Origin: RYN-230 sp963717125
GTDB taxonomy: Bacteria; Actinomycetota; Actinomycetes; Streptosporangiales; Streptosporangiaceae
Direction of reading: 5' to 3'
DNA: 64,000 nucleotides
NCBI GenBank assembly: GCA_963717125.1
Contig: CAVQVG010000001.1
Span: forward strand, 62,001 to 126,000
Shown here piece by piece: positions 19,310 through 27,434 of the stretch. Each line of letters starts with the position of its first letter. Position 1 is the first letter of the stretch. The position numbers were made by a program, and so were the translations under genes. The notes below the pieces were generated by a model, which did not search any database, was not told the DNA's origin, and saw only the letters and a program-made list of their open reading frames with translations.

Positions 19310-20656
19310 ATGCAACACCGCGCATGCGAACGTATGCGTTTCGGTGTCCAGGTCGTCCGCGCCTGGCCGCTGTGGGAGCTGCCGACCTGGCTGATCGTCT
19401 TCATCATTACGGTTACCGCCGGGTATGCCGCTGCGCTGGGGATGGCGGCCTGGGCAGTGCACATGACCGCCCACGATGTGCTCCTCTTCGGTGCCCTGCT
19501 GGCCTGCATAGCAGCCACGGTCGAGTTCACCAAGCGGGCCGGGCATAGCGCTGGGGTCGTCAAGGACGTTTATGCGGTGTGGGAACTGCCCGTCGCGATC
19601 CTGCTGCCGCCGTTGTTCGCGCTGCTCGCGCCGCTTCTGCAGTATGTTCTGACGCACTGGCGCGGCAGGCGGATCCCACCTCACCGGCGCGCGTTCAGCA
19701 TCTCTGCGGTCGGGCTCTCCTATGGCATCGCCTCGGTAGCGTTCCACTCGGTAGTCCAGCCTGCGGTCGGACCGGTGGCCAGCTTCGGGCCTCATGCGTC
19801 CCTCTGGCTCTTGGTCGTCGCAGGTATCGGGTTGCTGCGGTGGGCGATCAACCAGGCGCTGGTGCTGCCGGCCATCAAGGGCGCGGATCCGGCCATGCGG
19901 ATTCGCGACATGCTCCTGGCCCGGGAGCGGGTGCAGAACGACGTCGCTGAGGTGTGCGTGGCGGTGCTGGTCACGCTCGGCATAGCCTTCAGCCTCCTTA
20001 CCGTCGTTTTCGCGCTGCCGTTCGTCACCCTCCTGCAGCGCTCGGTCCGGCACTCCCAGCTGGTGAACGCCTCTCGTGTCGACTCCAAAACCGGCCTGCT
20101 CAACGCGGGTACCTGGGAGCGCGAGGCAGCGTGGGAGGTGGCCCGTGCTGTACGTACTCGTACCCCCCTCGCACTGGTACTGATCGATATCGATCACTTC
20201 AAGCTGGTCAACGACCTGCATGGTCACCTGGTCGGCGATAAGGCTCTCCGGGCCATCGCGCACACTTTCCAGGTCTTCCTGCGCAGCTACGATCTGGCCG
20301 GCCGGTTCGGCGGCGAGGAGTTCGCGCTGCTGTTGCCCCAGACCAGCGCCCCCGACGCCCGCCAGATCGCGGAGCGGGTGCGGAAGCACATCGAGGCTAT
20401 GCCGATCAGCGTGGATGATGATCCCGCCACCGAGCCACTCCAGGTTACTGTCTCCATCGGGGTGGCCGCACTAGGTGTGAGCTGGGAAAGAACAACCGGC
20501 AGCCAGTTCACCGACCTGCTGGCCGGCGCGGACAGCGCGCTGTACCGGGCCAAACATGCGGGCCGCAACCAGGTGTGGATGGTCACCGACACGGCCACCG
20601 TGGGCGCCGCGAGCCGCGCGGATGAGTCTGCCGATGTGAGCGTTAACCACCCGTAA
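19310..20656 (+). CDS. membrane-bound diguanylate cyclase (GGDEF)
   Basis: A 448-residue protein. About five to six hydrophobic segments occupy residues 15-245 (for example LIVFIITVTAGYAAALGMAA), a sensor-like membrane module with a repeated W-E-L-P motif. Residues about 262-430 are a GGDEF domain: VDSKTGLLNAGTWEREA, then LIDIDHFKLVNDLHGHLVGD, and the active-site loop GGEEF (334-338), which should be catalytically competent for making cyclic di-GMP from two GTP. No EAL domain. ATG 19310 has GAGGAGG nine bases upstream, better than GTG 19289. It is transcribed divergently from the heptapeptide array. Confidence 0.92.
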   Translation: MQHRACERMRFGVQVVRAWPLWELPTWLIVFIITVTAGYAAALGMAAWAVHMTAHDVLLFGALLACIAATVEFTKRAGHSAGVVKDVYAVWELPVAILLPPLFALLAPLLQYVLTHWRGRRIPPHRRAFSISAVGLSYGIASVAFHSVVQPAVGPVASFGPHASLWLLVVAGIGLLRWAINQALVLPAIKGADPAMRIRDMLLARERVQNDVAEVCVAVLVTLGIAFSLLTVVFALPFVTLLQRSVRHSQLVNASRVDSKTGLLNAGTWEREAAWEVARAVRTRTPLALVLIDIDHFKLVNDLHGHLVGDKALRAIAHTFQVFLRSYDLAGRFGGEEFALLLPQTSAPDARQIAERVRKHIEAMPISVDDDPATEPLQVTVSIGVAALGVSWERTTGSQFTDLLAGADSALYRAKHAGRNQVWMVTDTATVGAASRADESADVSVNHP

Positions 20657-20679
20657 CAGCACGGTGGCTGGGCGGTGAA

Positions 20680-20720
20680 CAGCCGGGTCGGTCAGGAGAC
20701 AGCCGGGTCGGTCAGGAGGA
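20680..20720. repeat. short tandem duplication (about 21 bp)
   Basis: CAGCCGGGTCGGTCAGGAG occurs twice in direct succession, and the second copy contains the stop codon of the minus-strand lipoprotein gene. A recent slippage-type duplication; no function inferred. Confidence 0.7.
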
Positions 20721-21149
20721 CGGCGACGCCGAGGGGCTGGGCAGCACGGCCGCGATCTCCGCGCCCGCCTTGGTGCACTTGGACGTGTCCCCGGTACGCA
20801 GGATCTGGGGCGTGTTGAACCCGACGCAGACCCAGCCGCTGACCGTGATCGGCCCGCCGCCGCCGTTGCCCGGCGCCTTACCGGACGCCACCTCGGCCGC
20901 GTAGCTCCGCTGCAGCTTCATCGCGGCCGGGCAGCCCACCGCCCCGCGCACCACCTGTACCTGAACCGGGACACCGGCCGCGGTCTTGCCCATGCCGCAC
21001 GGGCGGCCGGTGGGCACCGGCGACGCGGACTGCGCCGCGGGCGACGGGGGCGATCCGCCCGTCGAGCCGTGCGCGCCGCATCCGGTAAGCATGACCAAAG
21101 CCAGTACGGCGGGGAAAGCCGCGTCGGGGGGCCGAATGGAACGGCGCAT
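20712..21149 (-). CDS. small lipoprotein of unknown function
   Basis: 145 residues with a signal peptide and a lipobox LTGC (lipidated Cys24), so probably anchored on the outer face of the membrane. A Gly/Ser/Pro-rich linker follows, then about 85 residues with four Cys (CGMG, GCPA, CVGF, KCTK) that could form two disulfides, and a Ser/Pro-rich tail ending SPSASPSS. I do not recognise the domain. Encoded between the GGDEF gene and the arginine operon, divergent from argC. Confidence 0.75.
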   Translation of the reverse strand: MRRSIRPPDAAFPAVLALVMLTGCGAHGSTGGSPPSPAAQSASPVPTGRPCGMGKTAAGVPVQVQVVRGAVGCPAAMKLQRSYAAEVASGKAPGNGGGGPITVSGWVCVGFNTPQILRTGDTSKCTKAGAEIAAVLPSPSASPSS

Positions 21150-21307
21150 GGGGGGCTCCTTTCGCGCCCCTCATCATGCCGCTAGCCCAGTGGCCCTCCG
21201 ACGCCGGCTCCCCGTGTCGGACGCGCCCCCGAGTGGCGTCCGTTGTACGTACTTAAGATCCTTTGGCGTGCGGACCCTGCCCGGCTTCACCAGCCCGGAA
21301 ACACATC

Positions 21308-21337
21308 TTGCATAACTAGTCATCATCATGCATACTT
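21308..21337. promoter_or_regulatory. candidate ArgR operator upstream of argC
   Basis: Two half-sites related to the actinobacterial ARG box, TTGCATAA and ATGCATAC, lie 13 bases apart in an AT-rich patch about 55 bases before the argC start. The operon encodes its own ArgR, so arginine-dependent repression here is expected. No footprint can be inferred beyond this. Confidence 0.5.
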
Positions 21338-21389
21338 TTGCGGGAGGGTCGGAGAACCGGATCCCAGGTTGCGAGCGGCAGGAGGGCGG

Positions 21390-22436
21390 ATGGGAGTCCG
21401 GGTGGCGGTGGCCGGTGCCAGCGGCTACGCCGGGGGAGAACTGCTCCGGCTCATCGCCGCGCACCCTGATCTGGAGCTCGGCCCGGTGACCGGGCACGCC
21501 AGCGCGGGCGCCGCCGTCACCGACCTGCACCCGCACCTGGCCGGCCTGGACGGGCTCACGTTCGAGCCGACCGAGCCGGCCCGGCTGGCCGCGGCCGACC
21601 TGATCTTCCTGGCCCTGCAGCACGAGGAGTCCGCGGCCATCGCGGCCCAGCTCCCGGCCGACCTCGCGGTCATCGACCTGAGCGCCAGCTTCCGGCTCGC
21701 CGACTCCGGCGACTGGGCCGCCTTCTACTCCGGCCCGCACGCCGGCCGCTGGGTGTACGGCCTGCCCGAGCTGCCCGGCGCCCGGGACCGGATCCGGGCC
21801 GCCCGCCAGGTCGCCGCGCCGGGCTGCCACGCCACCGCGGTCATCCTGGCCCTGGCGCCGCTGCTGGCGGCCGGGCTGGCCGGCCCGGCCGACATCGTCG
21901 CCGTATCCGCCTCCGGCACTTCCGGCGCGGGCCGCGCCCCGCGCCCCGCGCTGCTGGCCAGCGAGGTGCTGGGCGCGATGTCGCCGTACCAGGTGGGCGG
22001 CGTGCACCGGCACACCCCGGAGATCGAGCAGGCGCTCGCCGAGGCCGCGGGCACCCGCCCCACCGTGTCCTTCACCCCACTGCTCGCGCCCATGCCGCGC
22101 GGCATCCTGGCCACCTGCACCGCCCGGCTGACTGGCCGCCCAGTGTCCGCCAATTCAGTGGCCGCCGACCCGCGCGCGGTGCTCGCGGCCGCCTACGCGG
22201 GCGAGCCGTTCGTCCGCGTGCTGCCCGACGGGCAGTGGCCTAGCACCGCGGCCACCCTCGGCAGCAACACGGTGCACCTGCAAGCCGCCGCGGACACCCA
22301 TGCCGGCCGGGCCGTCGTGGTGGCCGCCGAGGACAACCTGGTCAAGGGGGCGGCCGGGCAGGCCATCCAGATCGCCAACCTGATGCTCGGCCTGCCCGAG
22401 GGGGCAGGCCTGTCCGTGAACGGAGTTGCCCCATGA
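21390..22436 (+). CDS. argC: N-acetyl-gamma-glutamyl-phosphate reductase
   Basis: Third step of arginine synthesis: NADPH reduction of N-acetylglutamyl phosphate to the semialdehyde. It starts MGVRVAVAGASGYAGGELLRL (nucleotide-binding loop). The catalytic Cys is in VAAPGCHATAV (C146), followed by the GGVHRHTPEIEQAL motif. 348 residues. ATG 21390 is preceded by GGAGGG; the frame is open to 21243 but without similarity. First gene of argC-J-B-D-F-R-H; its stop overlaps argJ by four bases. Confidence 0.96.
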   Translation: MGVRVAVAGASGYAGGELLRLIAAHPDLELGPVTGHASAGAAVTDLHPHLAGLDGLTFEPTEPARLAAADLIFLALQHEESAAIAAQLPADLAVIDLSASFRLADSGDWAAFYSGPHAGRWVYGLPELPGARDRIRAARQVAAPGCHATAVILALAPLLAAGLAGPADIVAVSASGTSGAGRAPRPALLASEVLGAMSPYQVGGVHRHTPEIEQALAEAAGTRPTVSFTPLLAPMPRGILATCTARLTGRPVSANSVAADPRAVLAAAYAGEPFVRVLPDGQWPSTAATLGSNTVHLQAAADTHAGRAVVVAAEDNLVKGAAGQAIQIANLMLGLPEGAGLSVNGVAP

Positions 22437-23605
22437 GCGTGACCGCCCCGCTCGGCTTCCGCGCGGCCGGCGTGGCCGCCGGGCTCAAGCCATCAGGCGA
22501 GCGAGACGTCGCGGTGGTGCTGAACGACGGGCCCTCGCGGGCCGCGGCCGGCGTGTTCACCCGGAACCGGGTCAAGGCCGCCCCCGTGCTGTGGACGCAG
22601 CAGGTGCTGCGCGGCGGCCGGGTCCGGGCGGTCGCGCTCAACTCCGGCGGCGCGAACGCCTGCACCGGCCCGCTCGGCTTCCAGGACACCCATGCCACCG
22701 CCGAACGCCTGGCCCACGCACTCGGCACCCAGCCTGGCGCGGCCGCTGAGTCAGCCGGCGAGATCGCCGTCTGCTCGACCGGCCTGATCGGTGAGCGGCT
22801 GCCGATGGACCTTCTGCTCGGCGGGCTCGGTGCGGCGCTCGCCGAGGCGGCCCGGAGCGGCGGCACGACGGCGGCGGACGCGATCCGGACCACCGACACG
22901 GTGAGCAAGATCGCGTTCAGCCGGGCGGCCGGCTACACGATCGGCGGCATGGCCAAGGGGGCGGGCATGCTGGCCCCCGGCCTGGCCACCATGCTGTGCG
23001 TGCTCACCACCGACGCCGACCTGCCGGCCAGCGCGCTGGACAGCGCGCTGCGCGAGGCCACCCGGGTGACGTTCGACCGGCTGGACACCGACGGCTGCAT
23101 GTCCACCAACGACACCGTGCTGCTGCTGGCCAGCGGCGCGGCCGGGACGGCGCCGGACCCGGCCGAGTTCACCGCCGGGCTGACCGACGTGTGCGCCGAC
23201 CTCGCCCGCCAGTTGCAGGCGGACGCGGAGGGTGCGAGCAAGCTGATCGCGGTCGAGGTGGTCGGCGCGGCCAGCGAGCAGGACGCGGTCACCGTGGGCC
23301 GCGCGGTGGCCCGGTCCAGCCTGCTCAAGTGCGCCATCGCCGGCGAGGACCCGAACTGGGGCCGGGTCCTGGCCGCGGTGGGCACCACCGACGCGGTGTT
23401 CGAGCCGGACCGGCTGAGCGTCGCGGTCAACGGCGTCTGGGTGTGCCGCAACGGCTGCCCGGGCGACGACCGGTCCAAGGTGGACCTGCGGCCGCGGCAG
23501 GTGACGATCACCGTGGACCTGTCCGCCGGGCCGGCCGCCGCCACCATCGCCACCACCGACCTGACCGCGGCCTACGTGCACGAGAACTCGGCGTACTCCA
23601 CATGA
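22433..23605 (+). CDS. argJ: bifunctional ornithine acetyltransferase / N-acetylglutamate synthase
   Basis: Transfers the acetyl group from N-acetylornithine to glutamate, recycling acetate. 390 residues. The self-cleavage and nucleophile site is KGAGMLAPGLATMLCVLTTDA (T186), which splits the precursor into alpha and beta chains. Other signatures are NSGGANACTG, AVCSTGLIGERLPM and the C-terminal CAIAGEDPNWGR. ATG overlaps the argC stop and its stop overlaps the argB ATG. Confidence 0.96.
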   Translation: MSVTAPLGFRAAGVAAGLKPSGERDVAVVLNDGPSRAAAGVFTRNRVKAAPVLWTQQVLRGGRVRAVALNSGGANACTGPLGFQDTHATAERLAHALGTQPGAAAESAGEIAVCSTGLIGERLPMDLLLGGLGAALAEAARSGGTTAADAIRTTDTVSKIAFSRAAGYTIGGMAKGAGMLAPGLATMLCVLTTDADLPASALDSALREATRVTFDRLDTDGCMSTNDTVLLLASGAAGTAPDPAEFTAGLTDVCADLARQLQADAEGASKLIAVEVVGAASEQDAVTVGRAVARSSLLKCAIAGEDPNWGRVLAAVGTTDAVFEPDRLSVAVNGVWVCRNGCPGDDRSKVDLRPRQVTITVDLSAGPAAATIATTDLTAAYVHENSAYST

Positions 23606-24540
23606 CCACACCGCCCGGCCACGACCGCGCCCTGGCCAAGGCGGCCACGCTGATCGAGGCGCTGCCGTGGCTGAGCCGGTTCCACGGCCAGACCGTGGTG
23701 CTCAAGTACGGCGGGCACGCGATGACCGACGACGACCTGCGGCACGCGTTCGCGCAGGACGTGGTGTTCCTGCGGCACGCCGGGCTGCGCCTGGTCGTGG
23801 TGCACGGCGGCGGCCCGCAGATCTCCGCGCACCTGGACCGGCTCGGCGTGCCCAGCACGTTCAAGGCCGGGCTGCGGGTCACCTCGCCGGAAGCCATGGA
23901 CGTGGTCCGGATGGTGCTCACCGGCCAGGTCAACCGCGACCTGGTCGGCCTCGTCAACCGGCACGGCCCGTTCGCGGTCGGCATGTCCGGGGAGGACGCC
24001 AACCTGTTCACGGCCAGCCGCCGCGGCGCCGTGGTGGACGGCGAGCCGGTGGACCTCGGCCTGGTCGGCGAGATCGACGCGGTGGACCCGGGCGCGGTGC
24101 TGGCGCTGCTCCGGGACGGCCGGGTGCCGGTCGTGTCCAGCGTGGCCCGCGGCGCGGACGGCGAGGTGTACAACGTGAACGCGGACACCGCCGCGGCGGC
24201 GCTGGCCGTGGCGCTGGGCGCGGCCAAGCTGGTCGTGCTGACCGACGTCGAGGGCCTGTACGCGGACTGGGGCGACGGCGCGGCCGGGGGCGAGGTGATC
24301 AGCCTGCTGTCCGCGACTGACCTGGAGAAGCTGCTGCCCGGGCTCAGCGCCGGGATGATCCCGAAGATGGAGGCGTGCCTGCGCGCGGTCCGTGGCGGGG
24401 TGCCGCAGGCGCATGTGCTGGACGGCCGGCTGCCGCACTCGGTGCTGCTGGAGATCTTCACCGACTCCGGCATCGGCACCATGGTCGTGCCGGATCCCGC
24501 CGCCCCGGATCCCGCCGCCACAGAGGAGGCAGCCCAGTGA
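23602..24540 (+). CDS. argB: acetylglutamate kinase
   Basis: Phosphorylates N-acetylglutamate, the feedback-controlled step. It reads MTTPPGHDRALAKAATLIEAL, then VVLKYGGHAM (phosphate-binding Lys/Gly), VVVHGGGPQIS and LVVLTDVEGLYADW. 312 residues. The frame is open upstream inside argJ, but the family start and the ATGA overlap fix ATG 23602. The C-terminus is SVLLEIFTDSGIGTMV plus a short Ala/Pro tail. Confidence 0.96.
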   Translation: MTTPPGHDRALAKAATLIEALPWLSRFHGQTVVLKYGGHAMTDDDLRHAFAQDVVFLRHAGLRLVVVHGGGPQISAHLDRLGVPSTFKAGLRVTSPEAMDVVRMVLTGQVNRDLVGLVNRHGPFAVGMSGEDANLFTASRRGAVVDGEPVDLGLVGEIDAVDPGAVLALLRDGRVPVVSSVARGADGEVYNVNADTAAAALAVALGAAKLVVLTDVEGLYADWGDGAAGGEVISLLSATDLEKLLPGLSAGMIPKMEACLRAVRGGVPQAHVLDGRLPHSVLLEIFTDSGIGTMVVPDPAAPDPAATEEAAQ

Positions 24541-25757
24541 CTGCGACGGAGCGGCTCCAGGCGCGGTTCGAGGCCGCGCTGATGGGCAACTACGGCACCC
24601 CGCCGGTCGCACTCACTCGCGGCGAGGGCTGCCGGGTCTGGGACGTGGACGGCCGGGAGTATCTCGACCTGTTCGCGGGCATCGCGGTGAGCTCGCTGGG
24701 CCACGCCCACCCGGCCATCGTCAACGCGGTGAGCAGGCAGGTCCGCCAGATCGCGCACACCTCGAACCTGTTCCTGCACGAAGCCGAGGTCACGCTGGCC
24801 GAACGCCTGCTGGCCCGGCTGGACGCGCCCGGCCGGGTGTTCTTCTGCAACTCGGGCACCGAGGCCAACGAGGCCGCGATCAAGCTGGTCCGCCGCGCCC
24901 AGGGGCCGGCCCGCCCGGTGTTCGTCGCGGCCGACGGTGGCTTCCACGGGCGTACCCTGGGCGCCCTCGCGCTGACGGGCAAGAGTTCCATCCGGAGGGC
25001 GTTCGGCCCCTTCGGCCTTGAGGTTAGGTTCGTGCCCTACGGCGACGCGGCGGCGCTCCGGGCGGCCACCCGGGCGGACGTGGCCGCGGTGTTCCTGGAG
25101 CCCTGCCTCGGTGAGGGCGGGGTGGTGCCGCCGCCCGCCGGCTACCTGCGCGACGCCCGGGAGGCCTGTGACGCGGCGGGCGCGCTGCTGGTGCTGGATG
25201 AGATCCAGAGCGGCATCGGCCGGACCGGGACCTGGTTCGCGCACCAGGCGGAGCCGGTCCGGCCGGACGTGCTCACGCTGGCCAAGGGGCTCGGCGGCGG
25301 GCTGCCGATCGGCGCGTGCGTCGGGCTGGGCGACGCGGGGACCGTGCTGCGCCCGGGCGACCACGGCAGCACGTTCGGCGGCAACCCGGTGGCCTGCGCC
25401 GCCGCGCTGGCCGTGCTGGACACGATCGAGGCCGACGGCCTGCTGGCCCAGGCCACCGCGGTGGGCCAGCAACTGGCTGACGGGCTGGCCGCCGTGGCGC
25501 ACCCGCTGCTGGCCGGGGTGCGCGGCCGCGGCCTGTGGCTGGCCGCCGTGCTGACCAGCCCGTCCGCCGCGGCCGTGACGGCCGCCGCCCGGGACGCTGG
25601 CTTCCTGGTCAACGCGGTGCAGCCGGACGCGGTCCGGCTGGCGCCGCCGCTGATCCTGGCGGCGGATCAGGCGGCCGCGTTCGTCGACGCGCTGCCGGCC
25701 ATCCTCGACGCGGTACCCTCGCCGGAAGTTGCGACCGCCGGAGGGGGCCCGCGATGA
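24537..25757 (+). CDS. argD: acetylornithine aminotransferase
   Basis: PLP-dependent class III aminotransferase converting N-acetylglutamate semialdehyde to N-acetylornithine. 406 residues from GTG 24537 (GTGA overlap with argB). Motifs: VFFCNSGTEANEAAIKLVR, GGFHGRT, LLVLDEIQSGIGRTG and the Schiff-base Lys in LTLAKGLGGGLPIGA (K250), then STFGGNPVACAAA. Fourth gene of the operon. Confidence 0.96.
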   Translation: MTATERLQARFEAALMGNYGTPPVALTRGEGCRVWDVDGREYLDLFAGIAVSSLGHAHPAIVNAVSRQVRQIAHTSNLFLHEAEVTLAERLLARLDAPGRVFFCNSGTEANEAAIKLVRRAQGPARPVFVAADGGFHGRTLGALALTGKSSIRRAFGPFGLEVRFVPYGDAAALRAATRADVAAVFLEPCLGEGGVVPPPAGYLRDAREACDAAGALLVLDEIQSGIGRTGTWFAHQAEPVRPDVLTLAKGLGGGLPIGACVGLGDAGTVLRPGDHGSTFGGNPVACAAALAVLDTIEADGLLAQATAVGQQLADGLAAVAHPLLAGVRGRGLWLAAVLTSPSAAAVTAAARDAGFLVNAVQPDAVRLAPPLILAADQAAAFVDALPAILDAVPSPEVATAGGGPR

Positions 25758-26680
25758 CCAGGCATTTCCTGCGCGACGACGACCTCAGCCCGGCCGAGCA
25801 GGCCGAGGTGCTGGACCTGGCCGACGCGATGAAAGCGGACCGGTTCGGCTACCGCCCGCTGGCCGGCCCGCGCACCGTGGCCGTGCTGTTCGACAAGCCG
25901 TCCACCCGGACCCGGGTCTCGTTCGCGGTCGGCATCGCCGAACTGGGCGGCCAGCCGCTGGTCATCGACGCGCAGACGGCCCAGCTCGGCCGGGGCGAGC
26001 CGGTCGCCGACACGGCCCGGGTGCTGGACCGGCAGGTGGCCGCGATCGTCTGGCGCACGTTCGGCCAGGACCGGATCGAGGAGATGGCGTCGGTCAGCCG
26101 GGTGCCGGTGATCAACGCGCTGACCGACCGGTTCCACCCCTGCCAGGTACTGGCCGACCTGCAGACGGCGCGGGCCGCGCACGGCCGGCTGGCCGGGCTG
26201 GTGCTCACCTTCCTCGGCGACGGCGCCAGCAACATGGCGCACTCCTACCTGCTCGGCGGGGCCACCGCCGGGATGCGGGTGCGGATCGCGGCCCCGGCGG
26301 AGTACCGCCCGGATCCGGCCGTGCTGGCCGGCGCCGCCGTCATCGCCGCGGCCACCGGCGGGTCGGTCGAGGTGACCGGCGACGCGAAGGCGGCCTGCGC
26401 GGACGCCGACGTGCTGGCCACCGACGTGTGGACGTCGATGGGGCAGGAAGGCCAGGAGACGGAGCGGGTCGCCGCGCTGCGCCCGTACCAGCTGGACGAG
26501 GACAAGCTGGCGCTGGGCCGCCCGGATTGCGTGGTGCTGCACTGCCTGCCCGCGCACCGCGGCGAGGAAATCACCGCCGCCGTGCTGGACGGGCCGCGCA
26601 GCCGGGTCTGGGACGAGGCGGAGAACCGGCTGCACGCGCAGAAGGCGCTGCTCGCCTGGCTGCTGGAGCGGGCCCGGTGA
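25754..26680 (+). CDS. argF: ornithine carbamoyltransferase
   Basis: Condenses ornithine with carbamoyl phosphate to citrulline. It starts MTRHFLRDDDLSPAEQAEVL. The carbamoyl-phosphate site is KPSTRTRVSF, the ornithine-binding loops are in DGASNMAHSYL and VWTSMGQE, and HCLPAHRGEEI is the catalytic Cys loop. 308 residues. It overlaps argD (ATGA) and argR (GTGA). Confidence 0.96.
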   Translation: MTRHFLRDDDLSPAEQAEVLDLADAMKADRFGYRPLAGPRTVAVLFDKPSTRTRVSFAVGIAELGGQPLVIDAQTAQLGRGEPVADTARVLDRQVAAIVWRTFGQDRIEEMASVSRVPVINALTDRFHPCQVLADLQTARAAHGRLAGLVLTFLGDGASNMAHSYLLGGATAGMRVRIAAPAEYRPDPAVLAGAAVIAAATGGSVEVTGDAKAACADADVLATDVWTSMGQEGQETERVAALRPYQLDEDKLALGRPDCVVLHCLPAHRGEEITAAVLDGPRSRVWDEAENRLHAQKALLAWLLERAR

Positions 26681-27345
26681 CTCCGGCCAACCCGGTCAGC
26701 CCGGTCACCAAGACGGCCCGGCAGGCCCAGATCACCGCCATCCTGGCCAGCACCGCGGTCCGGTCCCAGGAGGAGCTGTCCGAGCTGCTGGCCCAGAACG
26801 GGGTCAAGGTCACCCAGGCCACGCTGTCCCGCGACCTGGACGAGCTGGGCGCGGTGCGGCTGCGCGGGCCGGACGGGGCGCTGGTCTACGCGCTGCCCGG
26901 CGAGCCCGGCGGCCCAGGCTCGCGGCCCGGCGGGCTGGCCGGCGTGCTGGCCGGATCCGGTGAACCGCGGCCGGGCCGGCCCGGCGTGCCGGCCGGGGTG
27001 CGCGGCGGGCTTGGCCCGCTGGCCGGGCGGGGCCGGGGCGGTGCGGGGCGGAGGCCCAGCCCAGGCCGGGCCACGGCCGACCTGCCGGAGCGGGAGCCGC
27101 CCAGCCGGCTGGCCCGGATCGCGGCCGACTTCCTGCTCAGCGCGGAACCCAGCGCCAACCTGGTGGTGCTGCGTACCCCGGCCGGGGCGGCGCAGCTGCT
27201 GGCCTCCGCCATCGACCACGCCGCCTGGCCGTCCATTCTCGGCACCGTGGCCGGTGACGACACCGTGCTGGTCATCACCCGGGAGCCGGCCGGCGGCCAG
27301 GACATGGCCCGGGCGCTGCTGCGGATCGCCGAGCGGCGGGCCTGA
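26677..27345 (+). CDS. argR: arginine repressor with unusually long Gly/Pro/Arg-rich linker
   Basis: Arginine-responsive repressor of the arg genes, normally a hexamer. The winged-helix N-domain (about 1-75) has QEELSELLAQNG and VTQATLSRDLDELGAVR. The C-domain (about 148-222) has ANLVVLRTPAGAAQLLASAI and the arginine-binding GTVAGDDTVLVI. Between them lie about 65 residues rich in Gly, Pro and Arg, making 222 residues against the usual 150-175. Both ends are intact, so it is probably functional. The GTG overlaps the argF stop. Confidence 0.93.
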   Translation: MTPANPVSPVTKTARQAQITAILASTAVRSQEELSELLAQNGVKVTQATLSRDLDELGAVRLRGPDGALVYALPGEPGGPGSRPGGLAGVLAGSGEPRPGRPGVPAGVRGGLGPLAGRGRGGAGRRPSPGRATADLPEREPPSRLARIAADFLLSAEPSANLVVLRTPAGAAQLLASAIDHAAWPSILGTVAGDDTVLVITREPAGGQDMARALLRIAERRA

Positions 27346-27434
27346 GCCGCCCGGCTGGATCGCCCGGCTGGATCGCTGGTGCGGCGCCGGCGGTGGCGGC
27401 GCCGCATTAACATTCCGGGGCAGCGCAACACGCG

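Noticed and set aside
22996..23601. Upstream extension of argB inside argJ
   Set aside because: The sequence is a frame-shadow of argJ (Arg/Gly-rich); the acetylglutamate kinase family begins at ATG 23602.
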